Source: Symbiodinium natans (lineage: Eukaryota > Sar > Dinophyceae > Suessiales > Symbiodiniaceae). Taken from it: DNA of 21,809 nucleotides. Where the stretch lies: assembly GCA_905221605.1 (NCBI GenBank), contig CAJNDS010000703.1, forward strand, positions 64,001 through 85,809. Reading direction: 5' to 3'. Below are positions 7,750-15,913 of this stretch, in pieces. The position numbers were made by a program, and so were the translations under genes. The notes below the pieces were generated by a model, which searched no databases, was not told the origin of the DNA, and worked only from the letters and a program-made list of their open reading frames with translations. How positions within the stretch are numbered: position 1 is the first letter of the stretch; every line of letters begins with the position of its first letter.

Positions 7750-10700
7750 GACCCGCCGCCCCTGCATGACTACCTCATCCTGCGATTCGGTGAGGTCGCC
7801 AACAGCGGCATGCGCGAGGCCTCCTAATTTTGTTAGGGTTTAGGGTTTTAGGGTTGAAGGGTTTAGGGTCTAAGGTTGGGATATTCCCCCGTTTACTGCC
7901 AGTCCTCAGTAGGGATTATAATAGGGGTAGTATAATTCCCATTAAGGACTGTTAGTATAAGGGGGAACATCCCAAGTTTAAGGGTTTCGGGTTTGGGGTT
8001 CGGAACTTTCCCCTGAACCTGGAGCCAGTTGCAAATTCCATCGAAATCCGTGGCAAGCTTAAGGCCCTGAGGTTGTTACAAGACCTCGGTCTTGTTTCAT
8101 CTTGTTGTGAACTGTTTGGCAGGTCATGAATGCCGACAAGCTGTATGGAATGGTCCACAGGCTCTGTCGGAGCGCAGGGCTTGGCGCATGAATCCTTAAT
8201 CCGTCAGTTTCCCCAGACGACTTAAGCCCAACGTGCAAGCGAAAACCCTTGAAATCCTGAGGCTCTTTCAGCACCCCAGCGCTAGGGCAGAAAGTCAAAG
8301 CCATAGCCCGATGTGGATTGTCGCCTGCGAACTTAGGTGTTCGCAGGGCTGTGCAAGGGTTCTTGCACGGATTGGGGTTGGGAAAGTGAGGGAATTGGGT
8401 CGGTGAGGGGTGGGGAGGCGGGGGGACTCTTCATGCAAAACCTGGAAGAGAACTAAATGCTTTGGGCCTCTTTGGGCTGGGTCCGATTTGGCTGGCATCT
8501 AAGCCGCCCGAATAGTGGGAAAGAACCGTGGCAGGCTCGATCAGGGCACTTCCGGACCACTGCTGGTCGCCAAGAACCTGGAGGGCCACCCAGCAAGAAC
8601 AGAATACCCTAAACCCTCCGCCTACCCCCACCCCACCCAACCCCCCCCCCCCCGGTATCGAGGGTTCCAAATGATCAGTGCTTATGGTTGCGGTTGGGCA
8701 CTCTTTTATGTGTTTGCGCATCCAAGAAGCATCCCTGAAGTCTGCTGGACGGCAGGACGGGGGCTTAGATTCGTAAGCCCGGAACCCTGAACCCAAAACC
8801 CTAAACCCTAAACCCTAAACCCTAAACCCTAAAGCTAGATCTGCACCATGGACCATGGGAGCCTGAGCCCAAGGCTTCTGGTGGGCGAAAGAAAAGATTG
8901 CGCAGCAGGAGTTGCAGCGCGACTACGTCTGTTTGGCGCCTCGTACAAAGGGTTTAGGGTTTAGGGTTCAGGGTTCAGGGCGTAGGGTTTAGGGTTTAGG
9001 GTTGAGGGTTGAGGGTTGAGGGTTTAGGGTTTAGGCTTCGAGCCGTCACAACCAGAGACTCCAAAACCCCTGAATTTAAGGGGTATACCTTGTCATATTT
9101 GGGTTCCTATTATGATTTAAGGGATGTTCCTTAAATTAAGGGGTTTTGGAGACTCTGGGCAGCCAGGATTTCAGAGCCAGATTGTGAGGGCCGTGGGTTC
9201 GGCTGGGGAGGCTTTGAATCCCCCCAAGGGTGCGCCTTGAGATTAATCTAGGGGTCGGAATAATTACTAATGGTATTCCTTTATGGTCCCTTTGGAATTA
9301 TACTATAACAACCCCCAAAACCCTGTTCTAATTATTCAGGCCCCTATATTCGTTCAGGCAGGTTCATGTTCATGGAGGAGTTGTGGGATGGAAACTCAGT
9401 GTTCGTCAGGAGGCTTTGAGGAAGATGGTCTTACTCCATGAATTTCATCGGGATCAAGCACCTAGCATACTAGCAGTATGACCCAGAAGCATCTTGCGAC
9501 AAGACTGCTTAAAGAAAGCCGTCCTGCTACTTGCACATGAGACTGCAATCTAAAGCACAGCCTTTGGAAGCACAGGCCATGAGATTTTCCGGCCTTTCGG
9601 GCCTGAGGGTTTGCAGGTTTGGCTTTGGGACAAAGAAGCCCCAAACCCCACGACTCTTCCCAGACACCCAGGTGCACGGGACTTTTGGGCGCGATGCCTT
9701 GCACGGCCATGCCCCCACCGGCATCATCCAGGCAGATGCTGGAGGGTTGTTTCAATTTAGGGTTTAGGGTTTAGGGTTGGCGGTATTTAGGGCTAGCTTA
9801 TAGGGTCATTGCGTGAAGTGAAGTTTGGGGGTTGGGAGTTTTTTGCTTCTTGGCGGTTTAGGGCATGAGGTCAAGGCGCACAGCTGAATGCTGCGATAGA
9901 GCCTGAGCTCTTGAGTGACAGGACACACGAGTGATTCCGTCCCCTTTGCTTATAGGGTTCTTAAGGGAGGGGGGTTCAAGGTGCAACCCAAGGTTCCCTG
10001 CAACTCCCTACAACTCCCTACTACTCCCCCAAGGCTCCCTAAGCTTCCGTAAGGTTCCTTCGGTACCTACCCCACATGAAACCCCCTCCCCCCATAAGAA
10101 CCCTCAATTTACTGCTTTACTGTATGCCCTGAACCAAAACGCCTGAAGGCCCGAATCGACAAGAGGGCGTATGAGTGGACGCGACGGTGTGAGATCAGCC
10201 CGACTCTGGGATTCCATCTTAAGGTTAGGGTTTAGGGTTTAGGCTAAGAATTGGTTTTGCGGTCGCCGGGAGGGGTGGGGGGGGTTGGGTTATGTAGAAC
10301 AAATAAGTGTCACCATGATTTTCGCAAGAGGCAGCTCATCTTGAGCAAAGATGTTTTGTTCCGCATCGCTGAGCATTCAGCTGCATTCTCTCAACTTCCC
10401 GGTTCAACTGCACAGAGGGGCGAGTCCTCTCCTGCATCTCACAACCAGCTGCGGCTTCCGCAAGGTGTCACATGTGTCACATAACGCACTGTCCCCCTTC
10501 CGGAAGGATACTAGAGGTCAGAACCTTGTTGCATGTTGCTTGACATCCACACTGCAACTCGGAAACCAGAACAGAGCAACGCAGAACAGCAAAACATTTT
10601 ACTGAGATCATGATGCGATTCCCGCTGAAGGCGGTGAAGAAACTCTCCAATCCCGACTTGCTTGTTGATATTATAGGTGCAGGATTCGGTGCAGAAACGA

Positions 10701-12551
10701 TTGCTCCTGCACAAGCCCATTAAACAGCGGGGAGAGCAGAAAGGCTTCGACTTGGGGCAGGATGGGTGGAGGACGTCAACACTCCAAACAGGGCGTGCTG
10801 CGATTTGCATGGTGCCCTGCCAGGGCGGCAAGGGTTCTGAGCCCCCCAGTCATGACCATACGCTACACAGCTCACATCTCGAAAGCTGGATTCCTCAGCC
10901 CAAAGCCTGCACTTTGCGTTGCAAGAATCAGGACTGGGCTGGAAGCCGCGACCCTTTACGAGCGGATTGCGGAGTATGAGAGCCCGGATCGCAAGGCCAG
11001 TTGCCGAATTCACATTAGTGGGTTCAGGGTTTGGGGTTTAGGGTTTGGGGATGGGGGATCCCGTTTTTTTTATGGACCCCAATAAGGTACTCACCAATTT
11101 CGGAAGCCGAACCCAGGGTCCCCCAAAAAGGTTACCCAGTCCGAAGCTCTCGTGAGCAAAGCTCACAACCTTGGCTTTCAACTCTGAATTGAGGAGCCTG
11201 GAGGGCTACGACTTCCGAAACATTCTAGGGCTAGGGTTCAGGGCCTTAGGGTTCATCGCTTGAAGGCCCGCTACACTCTGCTTCACTGCCGGCTGCTGAC
11301 TGGACGCACCCATCAGATTCGAGTGCATCTGGCGCCCCGCCAGCGACAGTCTTGAATGTTGGAAATCGGTTTGTCCTGCTTGAAACTCGAAACTTGCGCT
11401 GCCAAGTAGCAGCAGGCTGTGCTTTTGGGATTGCAAGATCTCCGGGTGACACATTTCCGCTAAGGAGCACATCGGCATGCCGCTGGTGGGTGACCGGCAG
11501 CGACTTGTCATTGTTAGGGGTGGCATGTCTATGCTTTGTAAGGAGGACCGCTTCGCTTTTGCGGAAAGTCAGGGTGCCAGTTCCATGGTATCGAATTGTT
11601 GAATGTGTGCAATATAGGACGATGCAGATTAGGTGCACTTGACGAAGGGCTCTGGCTTGAACTCCCATATTAGGGGGGGGCTCAGGAGCTAGACCGCTTT
11701 ACCTACCTGTTGCAGGTATCAGCGGAATCGTCGTACCTTCGACCCAAGCTTGGCCTGCGACCGAACCTTCCTGCACAAGGCGCTTTAAGGTTTCATGCAT
11801 AGGGCCGATTTAGGTGTTATTTTTAGCACACCCGAATCTCCAATGCCCAAACCAGTCGACCGCAAATCTGACAGCCCTGAAGCCTGAAGCTTCAAGCCCG
11901 AGCTTGTAAACCCTAGAGCCCTCAAGCCCTAAACGCTCCACAAACCTGCAAAAGCGTGCCAGCCCTCAATCCACAGACTGGGAGGCTTTCAGCCTTCAAG
12001 CCCTAAGCCAAAGCTGGCTTCAGGGTTCAGGCTCCAGGGTCCCGTTGTTGGAATCAGCGCAGGTCCGCTTTATCCTCTGGACTTTCCCGACCGGCGAGCC
12101 AGTCGAAACTGGCCTGGATATTGGGTTCAGGGCACAGGGCAAGACAACCTCTGCTTGAGGCGCTTACAGAGATGGAGCTTCATGTTAAAAGGGGGACAAG
12201 ACGATTGCATTACGTGAGCCAGCTTAATGTTTCTGGCATTCTGTGTGCAACACGACACCCCAGCCTACTTATCAAGCCCTCAGATCACCTGTTTGTGACC
12301 CCAAGGTCGTGTGGTCTCCGCTGAAGTATGCGGCTGATTTATGCGAGGTCCTGGGGAAGCTGAGGACGGGAAATAACTTGGGCAATGAAAATTCCCAGAC
12401 CTCCGAGCCGTCGCGCCCAACACCCCCTATCAACTCCCTACAACCCCTATTCAACTCAAACCCCCCGACAAAGCAAAGGCCGGAACTCCGAGTCTCTCCC
12501 AGGAGAACGCACGGCTACGACTTCGAAGAGGCGTGCCCAAACCGGATCTGA
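7750..12551 (+). CDS. RluA-family RNA pseudouridine synthase, multi-exon gene
   Basis: Exons fit in phase: 7750-7818, 8123-8160, 8535-8584, 8874-8935, 9672-9705, 9870-9930, 10932-10995, 11266-11331, 11465-11496, 11716-11779, 12063-12101, 12306-12551 (stop 12549-12551); 275 codons including the stop. Successive motifs: LHDYLILRFGEVANSG; YGMVHR/LDQGTSGPLLVAK with the catalytic Asp; ELQRDYVCL; VHG; AATLYERIAEY; CRLLTGRTHQIRVHL; EHIGMPLVGD; CDRTFLHK; TGEP; WSPLKYAADLCEVLGKL. These follow the RluA/RluD order and spacing. The enzyme converts uridine to pseudouridine in RNA; whether rRNA, tRNA or mRNA, and whether organellar, cannot be told. Introns are GC-AG except 9931 (GT) and 12102 (GT, or GA at 12105); all acceptors are AG|G. 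No frameshift or stop was needed, so the gene looks intact. The last exon adds a Pro/Asn/Ser-rich tail of about 60 residues. The N-terminal part is at 5686-5988. Confidence 0.88.
7831..7871 (+). repeat. TTTAGGG-like units in an intron
   Basis: GTTAGGGTTTAGGGTTTTAGGG and further degenerate units lie inside intron 7819-8122 of the pseudouridine synthase gene, sense-oriented. Confidence 0.9.
7879..7974. mobile_element. 96-bp foldback (MITE-like) element
   Basis: The two halves are inverted repeats. The left arm begins GGGATATTCCCCCGTTTACT, and the complement of the right arm begins GGGATGTTCCCCCTTATACT. By eye 36 of the first 46 positions pair, leaving almost no loop. The right half contains the complement of GGAATTATACTA, a motif shared with the element at 9235-9358. 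It lies in intron 7819-8122. Confidence 0.75.
8535..8584 (+). CDS. Exon with the catalytic Asp of the pseudouridine synthase
   Basis: This exon completes the split HR/LD motif. The 38-base exon 8123-8160 ends CACAG|GC (His plus two bases of Arg), and after the 374-base GC-AG intron GTGGCAG|G supplies the last base and LDQGTSGPLLVAKNLEG. The Asp codon GAT (8539-8541) is the invariant nucleophile position of the family. The exon ends GAGG|GC in phase 1. Confidence 0.88.
8641..8653. repeat. Poly-C run in an intron
   Basis: Thirteen consecutive C inside intron 8585-8873. It produces a Pro-rich chance frame. Confidence 0.85.
8791..8833. repeat. CCCTAAA array in an intron
   Basis: Five near-perfect CCCTAAA units, antisense orientation, inside intron 8585-8873, about 40 bases before the acceptor. 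Confidence 0.95.
8949..9035 (+). repeat. TTTAGGG array with variants, in an intron
   Basis: About 12 heptamers (TTTAGGG, TTCAGGG, TTGAGGG, CGTAGGG) in runs of the same variant, starting 13 bases after the GC donor at 8936. Confidence 0.95.
9052..9158. mobile_element. 107-bp foldback element with about 30-bp terminal inverted repeats
   Basis: The left end CCAGAGACTCCAAAACCCCT matches the complement of the right end (...AGGGGTTTTGGAGACTCTGG) with a single mismatch over its 20 bases, and pairing continues through AATTTAAGG. It has no coding capacity and no obvious target-site duplication. It lies in intron 8936-9671. Confidence 0.8.
9235..9358. mobile_element. 124-bp foldback element, second copy in the same intron
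   Basis: Left arm CCTTGAGATTAATCTAGGGG then TCGGAATAATTA; complement of right arm CCTGAACGAATATAGGGG then CCTGAATAATTA. The interior TTATGGTCCCTTTGGAATTATACTA is shared in diverged form with the elements at 5321 and 7879. A partial end is found again near 15809-15840. It encodes nothing. Confidence 0.75.
9755..9779 (+). repeat. TTTAGGG units in an intron
   Basis: Three perfect TTTAGGG heptamers inside the 164-base intron 9706-9869. Confidence 0.92.
10224..10243 (+). repeat. TTTAGGG units in an intron
   Basis: Two to three heptamers inside the largest mapped intron (9931-10931). The rest of that intron holds only motif-free open frames, such as 10610-10714 and 10677-10979. Confidence 0.9.
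11024..11054 (+). repeat. TTTAGGG-like units in an intron
   Basis: TTCAGGG, TTTGGGG, TTTAGGG and TTTGGGG heptamers lie in intron 10996-11265. More degenerate units at 11224-11252 run up to the acceptor. Confidence 0.88.
11266..11331 (+). CDS. Exon with the TGRTHQIRVHL signature of the pseudouridine synthase
   Basis: GAAG|G at 11262-11266 opens ARYTLLHCRLL followed by TGRTHQIRVHL, the most diagnostic RluA-family signature, which contributes the RNA-contacting Arg and His residues. The exon ends CTG|GC. The next 32-base exon (11465-11496) continues EHIGMPLVGD with no gap against the family consensus (VHLahigHPlvGD), which fixes the 133-base GC-AG intron. Confidence 0.92.
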
Positions 12552-12588
12552 GGCGGCGCGAAAAAGCCTGGAGATCGCTCGGCGCTCG

Positions 12589-12606
12589 AGGGTTTAGGGT
12601 TAGGGG
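12589..12606 (+). repeat. TTTAGGG/TTAGGG pair
   Basis: Two telomere-like units about 40 bases after the pseudouridine synthase stop codon. No polyadenylation signal can be named with confidence. Confidence 0.8.
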
Positions 12607-12878
12607 ATTCTAAGCTTGAGGAAACTAGGATTCTGGGGATTGGGCCATGGAGGCACTTGAGTTTAGAAAGCTTGTGGGTTCAGGCTTTAGGTTTGGGCTG
12701 GCTGCCCCATCAGAGCAGAATATGGTTTAGGGCTTCTGGGTTCACTAGGACACATAGGCTGGCCGCTTCTCACCCATGCCTTGCAATGCAATGCAAACTG
12801 AAGGTCAGACTTTTTCTCATCTGGCAAATTCAGTTTTTTTCTTGGTGCCTTCCCTGCAAGGCGTGGGGTATAAAAATG

Positions 12879-13080
12879 GTACTGGACACTGGGTGTTGGG
12901 TACTGGGCATGCAGACTGGGCACCGGGATATACTGGGTACTGAGCACCGGGTACTGGGCACCGAGTACTGGGTACGGGGTACTGGGCACTGGGTCTGCCC
13001 ATGGGGTACCGGGTGCCGGGCGTTGGGTAATACTGGGTACTGGGTACTGCACTGGGTACTGGGCACCGGGATATACCGGT
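12879..13080. repeat. Heptamer minisatellite (TACTGGG family)
   Basis: About 200 bases of 7-base units, mostly TACTGGG with variants CACTGGG, CACCGGG, TACCGGG and TGCCGGG, and occasional slips such as ATACTGGG. Open frames through it (12657-13265 +, 12687-13052 -, 12817-13368 -) are repeat artefacts. It shares the 7-base period and GGG end of the telomere-like units. Confidence 0.93.
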
Positions 13081-13178
13081 TACTGCATTTGCTGCAGCTT
13101 GCCGGGCGGCTCCCTTTCCATGCCCGCGTGCAAGCCAGTCGTGGGTCATGGGTGCCCTTGGCGGCAACTGATGTTCAG

Positions 13179-13236
13179 GAGGTGTGCTTCCAGGATGTTT
13201 CCAGCATTTGGGATCACGCGTGGAACAAGATTTCAG
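13179..13236 (+). CDS. Exon-like segment, unknown protein
   Basis: TTCAG|GAG and TTTCAG|GTGGCG bound 58 bases reading EVCFQDVSSIWDHAWNKIS. The AG|G acceptor and a GT donor on the + strand, plus a Trp/Asp/Phe-containing peptide, make this one of the better unassigned exon candidates. No family is recognised and no partner exon could be joined. Confidence 0.35.
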
Positions 13237-13390
13237 GTGGCGCTTTTCGGGGCGCAACATTGTGAGGCAACCCGGAATCTGACTTAAGGCACTCAAACCC
13301 TGGCAAAGAAGAGATGACCTCAGTACGCGAACCCTGGAAGGTGGATCGAATCTTTCAGACTCCCGCAAGAAGAAGCTCCGAGACCCAGAA

Positions 13391-13831
13391 CTAAAGCACG
13401 GTGTCTAAGCATGGGCCGTCTAAGTGGGCACGCGTGTATTGGCCTTCCTGCCTGTCTCTTGAGGTCAAAAGTGCTGCACCGAGCGCAAGGCGGGGGGGTT
13501 CGGAAAGGCAGAAAGATGTGACCCAAGTTTTGGGTTTCAATTTGCTTTTTCTGAGTGTAGGGATGCTTTGTTTGCAAGGATACAAGTTGTGTAGTGAAGT
13601 GTTGATAAAATCAGAGTCACTGATGAAGTTCTTAAGGTCTGGAAGGGCCTGGCATTTTGACTTGTCCGGAACACAAGATAGGATCTCCTCGATTCTGGGG
13701 GAGATGTTGTCTGTGATCTTGGGGGCAGACATGGGCCACATAGGGCTTCTTGCCATCTGAGTATAGAACTGCTTGCGACAGACCCTAGAGGCTCCAGAGG
13801 CCCTAGTCGCGCCAAAGCACTTCAAAGACAC
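13391..13831 (-). CDS. Hypothetical minus-strand ORF, 146 codons
   Basis: An ATG-initiated frame on the minus strand (MSLKCFGATRASGASRV...). Its middle third is coding-like: ISPRIEEILSCVPDKSK followed by ALPDLKNFISDSDFINTSLH, with many C-ending codons (ATC, AAC, TTC, GAC). A + strand frame (13401-13760) also spans it but begins at GTG and lacks that codon signature. The segment is compositionally distinct from its repeat-rich flanks. No family is recognised. It may be an exon, a relic, or a small intronless gene opposite to the general gene direction. Confidence 0.35.
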   Translation of the reverse strand: MSLKCFGATRASGASRVCRKQFYTQMARSPMWPMSAPKITDNISPRIEEILSCVPDKSKCQALPDLKNFISDSDFINTSLHNLYPCKQSIPTLRKSKLKPKTWVTSFCLSEPPRLALGAALLTSRDRQEGQYTRAHLDGPCLDTVL

Positions 13832-13892
13832 CGCCCGGGCACGTTTGAGAAAATGGACCTGTCTCTGCGAGCCATGAAGCTCGTTAGTCCCT

Positions 13893-13965
13893 CAACCCGA
13901 AACCCGAAACCCGAAACCCTGAACCCTGAACCCTAGAACCTAAACCCGAAACCCTCAACTCAAGT
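13893..13965. repeat. CCCGAAA/CCCTGAA heptamer array
   Basis: About nine degenerate antisense telomere-like heptamers occur in runs of the same variant (CCCGAAA three times, then CCCTGAA). Confidence 0.9.
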
Positions 13966-14274
13966 CTTGAACTCTTAAGCCCTACGCCTGAATTCAACCC
14001 CTGTGAGGAGGGAGCCGGCGGCAAGGACACGGCGCGTGTAGGGTGCGGGCAGGAAGCTGTAAAATCACTGGGAGCTGGTTTCGGGGTTCATCTGTGTACG
14101 GTGGCTCGAAAGGGCTAGCAGCACAGCCGTGAGGGCTCCGGCAAAGCCCTAAAATTTTGTGGGAGTGAGATCGACCCGCTTTGTTGTGCCATGTAGTTCC
14201 TCGGATTGTGCATCAGTAGCTGGTGCTAAGCTGGGCCTCTGGGCAATGAATGTTGCTCCGCCCCCACTGCGACA
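13966..14274. other. No recognised gene
   Basis: Open frames here are short and carry no motif; no repeats beyond degenerate CCCTAA fragments were seen. Confidence 0.4.
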
Positions 14275-14553
14275 GTGAACCACATAATGAAAGGGGTGCT
14301 ATGGTCACATAAGTGTAACTGTTCACCGCAACTTCAAGCGATGGTGTCGCTCTCGCTGCCGGGAACTGTCGAGGGCAATTACGCTGCGCAGGATGCTCTT
14401 GTGACCTTTTCGGCCCCTGCAGCGTTGGTTGTATTAGGAGCCTTATCCATTTTTTCGATATCGTCCCAGCAACGAGTCAACATACTGAACGGACCTATAT
14501 ATAAGCCATCTTGCCCCCCCCCCACACCAGACTTGAGAGCTAGGGTTGGTTAG
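14275..14553 (+). CDS. Open frame with one hydrophobic segment, unknown
   Basis: Ninety-two codons are open, starting at GTG (first ATG 14287). The middle (LVTFSAPAALVVLGALSIFS) could be a membrane segment. AG|G at 14389-14391 could be an acceptor. The 3' end runs into a C-rich stretch (14515-14523). Weak: no family and no neighbour support. Confidence 0.18.
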   Translation: MNHIMKGVLWSHKCNCSPQLQAMVSLSLPGTVEGNYAAQDALVTFSAPAALVVLGALSIFSISSQQRVNILNGPIYKPSCPPPTPDLRARVG

Positions 14554-14785
14554 AAGGTTTCAAATTCGGTAGGGCCCTTGTGGCTGGGTGCCTCAGCCAC
14601 CACTTCAACAGGACAGCAAGCCTCCCGGCGACCAAGGCTTTGCTGCGGGGCTTCATCGCTTGGTGACGGTTTTGGAGACTTTTCGATGCTTTCTCGGTTT
14701 CTCTCTCCTGAGCCTGTCTGCACCATCTAACAAATCTAGGGTCTTGCGCCGTTTTGGTGCTCGGGTTCGTCCTGACTGAAGCCAA
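14540..14785 (-). CDS. Hypothetical minus-strand ORF, 81 codons
   Basis: An ATG-started minus-strand frame with a charged N-terminal half (DPRFVRWCRQAQERETEKAS followed by basic residues). The + strand frame here (14588-14779) is less charged. It cannot be assigned and may be antisense chance. Confidence 0.22.
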   Translation of the reverse strand: MASVRTNPSTKTAQDPRFVRWCRQAQERETEKASKSLQNRHQAMKPRSKALVAGRLAVLLKWWLRHPATRALPNLKPSNQP

Positions 14786-14899
14786 AGCTTCCTTCTTCTT
14801 CTTTATTAGGACTCAGCTTACAGCTCATGCTGATCCCTTCTGGAGCGTAAGTTGTTTTTAAGGTTTGGACGTCTAGTGGATCTTATATAGGCCTGTGGG

Positions 14900-14993
14900 T
14901 TGCATGAGAAGTTTGAAGCCCTAAACCGCCACTGCCTCCGAAACTCCGTGGTAGGCGCACGCAAGTCTGCTGGCATCTCAGAGTGTCGAACAG
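14900..14993 (+). CDS. Exon-like segment ending at a perfect GTAAGT donor
   Basis: The frame reads LHEKFEALNRHCLRNSVVGA then RKSAGISECRTG and ends ACAG|GTAAGT at 14994, a textbook GT donor and the best canonical one in the window. The frame stays open to 15217, but the part after the donor is probably intron. The 5' boundary is unknown and no family is recognised. Confidence 0.33.
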
Positions 14994-15351
14994 GTAAGTT
15001 TGAGTTGCAAGCACGTCGGCCAAAAGAAAAGGTTGCCAAACTCAATTGTCAACAGCCCAGAAAAACCCACCGGAAGCCCAAAGCGTTTCTCTTTGCTCTC
15101 GGTCCAAGGTGGCTGGTGGAAGCTACGACACGAAAAAGAGGGCCCGGACTTTTACGGTTGACCCCCGTTGCAAACCCTCTTAATTTAGGGGCGGGGCTGT
15201 TGAGACAGGCAGTTTAAGGATCTTCGTAACGGTGTTCAGGGCTGTGACGCCTGAGGCAGTTGGAGCTAGATAGTTGCGCCACAGGCGGAGGCCTTGAAAT
15301 GACTTTGCTAAGAGTGTGGGTGAACTTTGGAGTCTATGTGCGAAGACGGTG

Positions 15352-15436
15352 CACGCACGCAGGCATGCACGCACACGCGCCGGCCCGCCTGCAAACACTC
15401 TCTCTCTCCCACACATACACACACACACACACACAC
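15352..15436. repeat. CA-rich microsatellite
   Basis: Alternating ACGC/GCAC sequence leads into (CA)n at about 15415-15436. Frames through it are artefacts. Confidence 0.9.
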
Positions 15437-15808
15437 TTCTGGTAGAATCTTATGTCAACAAACTTGTACATTCACTGCTACAGGGAGTAGAGCAAGTAGA
15501 GGCGAAGACGTAGTATCGGAAGCACATGTTGATGATGTAGAAGCATGTAGAAGAGAATGATAATGAAGCATCACGGGGATGAGTTGCATTGAGTAGGTTA
15601 CGTTGCTAACCAAAGGCCTACTAGACTGTACACATAAAAGGAAGACCACAATTCTGTTTCCAAAGGTGTGCCAGACGCCAGGAATGGCATAACTGTAAAT
15701 GCAGAAGGCATAAAAGGGTAAATGAAGATGAACCACACCAGCTGGGCACGACTGCCCCGATGTGCGGTCGCGTTGCAAGTCCCGTAAGAACTTGATGTCC
15801 CCCCACAC

Positions 15809-15840
15809 CCTACTCTAATCATTAAGGCCCCTATATCAGG
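15809..15840. mobile_element. Partial end of the foldback family
   Basis: CTCTAATCATTAAGGCCCCTATATCAGGCA closely matches the right end of the element at 9235-9358 (TTCTAATTATTCAGGCCCCTATATTCG...CAGGCA). The matching left arm was not found upstream, so this copy looks truncated or strongly diverged. Confidence 0.6.
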
Positions 15841-15913
15841 CATTGTCGATGTTGCAGAGTTTGTTCCTGCACGTGGTGTCGTGGTCGTCCTTCGTCCCGG
15901 CGCTTGTTAGTCT

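Noticed and set aside
9172-9230. Very protein-like frame (FQSQIVRAVGSAGEALNPPK) between the two foldback elements
   Set aside because: It lies inside intron 8936-9671 of the pseudouridine synthase gene, whose exons join in phase without it; there is no place for it in the RluA fold.
9358-9471. Frame VHVHGGVVGWKLSVRQEALR... after the second foldback element, with AG|G acceptor
   Set aside because: Considered as the exon after QRDYVCL, but its phase does not lead to the exon at 9870 unless only 13 bases are used. The VHG exon at 9672-9705 fits motif, phase and splice signals better.
10544-10979. Open frames in the 1-kb intron (NPDLLVDIIGAGFGAETIAP; VQKRLLLHKPIKQ)
   Set aside because: Tested as extra exons of the pseudouridine synthase; exons 9870-9930 and 10932-10995 join in phase 2 directly and match the family without them.
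12131-12180. Frame with QPLLEALTEMELH near the C-terminal region of the pseudouridine synthase
   Set aside because: It would require a 19-base intron. The exon at 12306 (WSPLKYAADLCEVLGKL) matches the RluA C-terminus in phase, leaving this in an intron.
12657-13368. Long ORFs on both strands (202, 121 and 183 codons)
   Set aside because: Most of their length is the TACTGGG minisatellite, which is open in several frames because of its composition.
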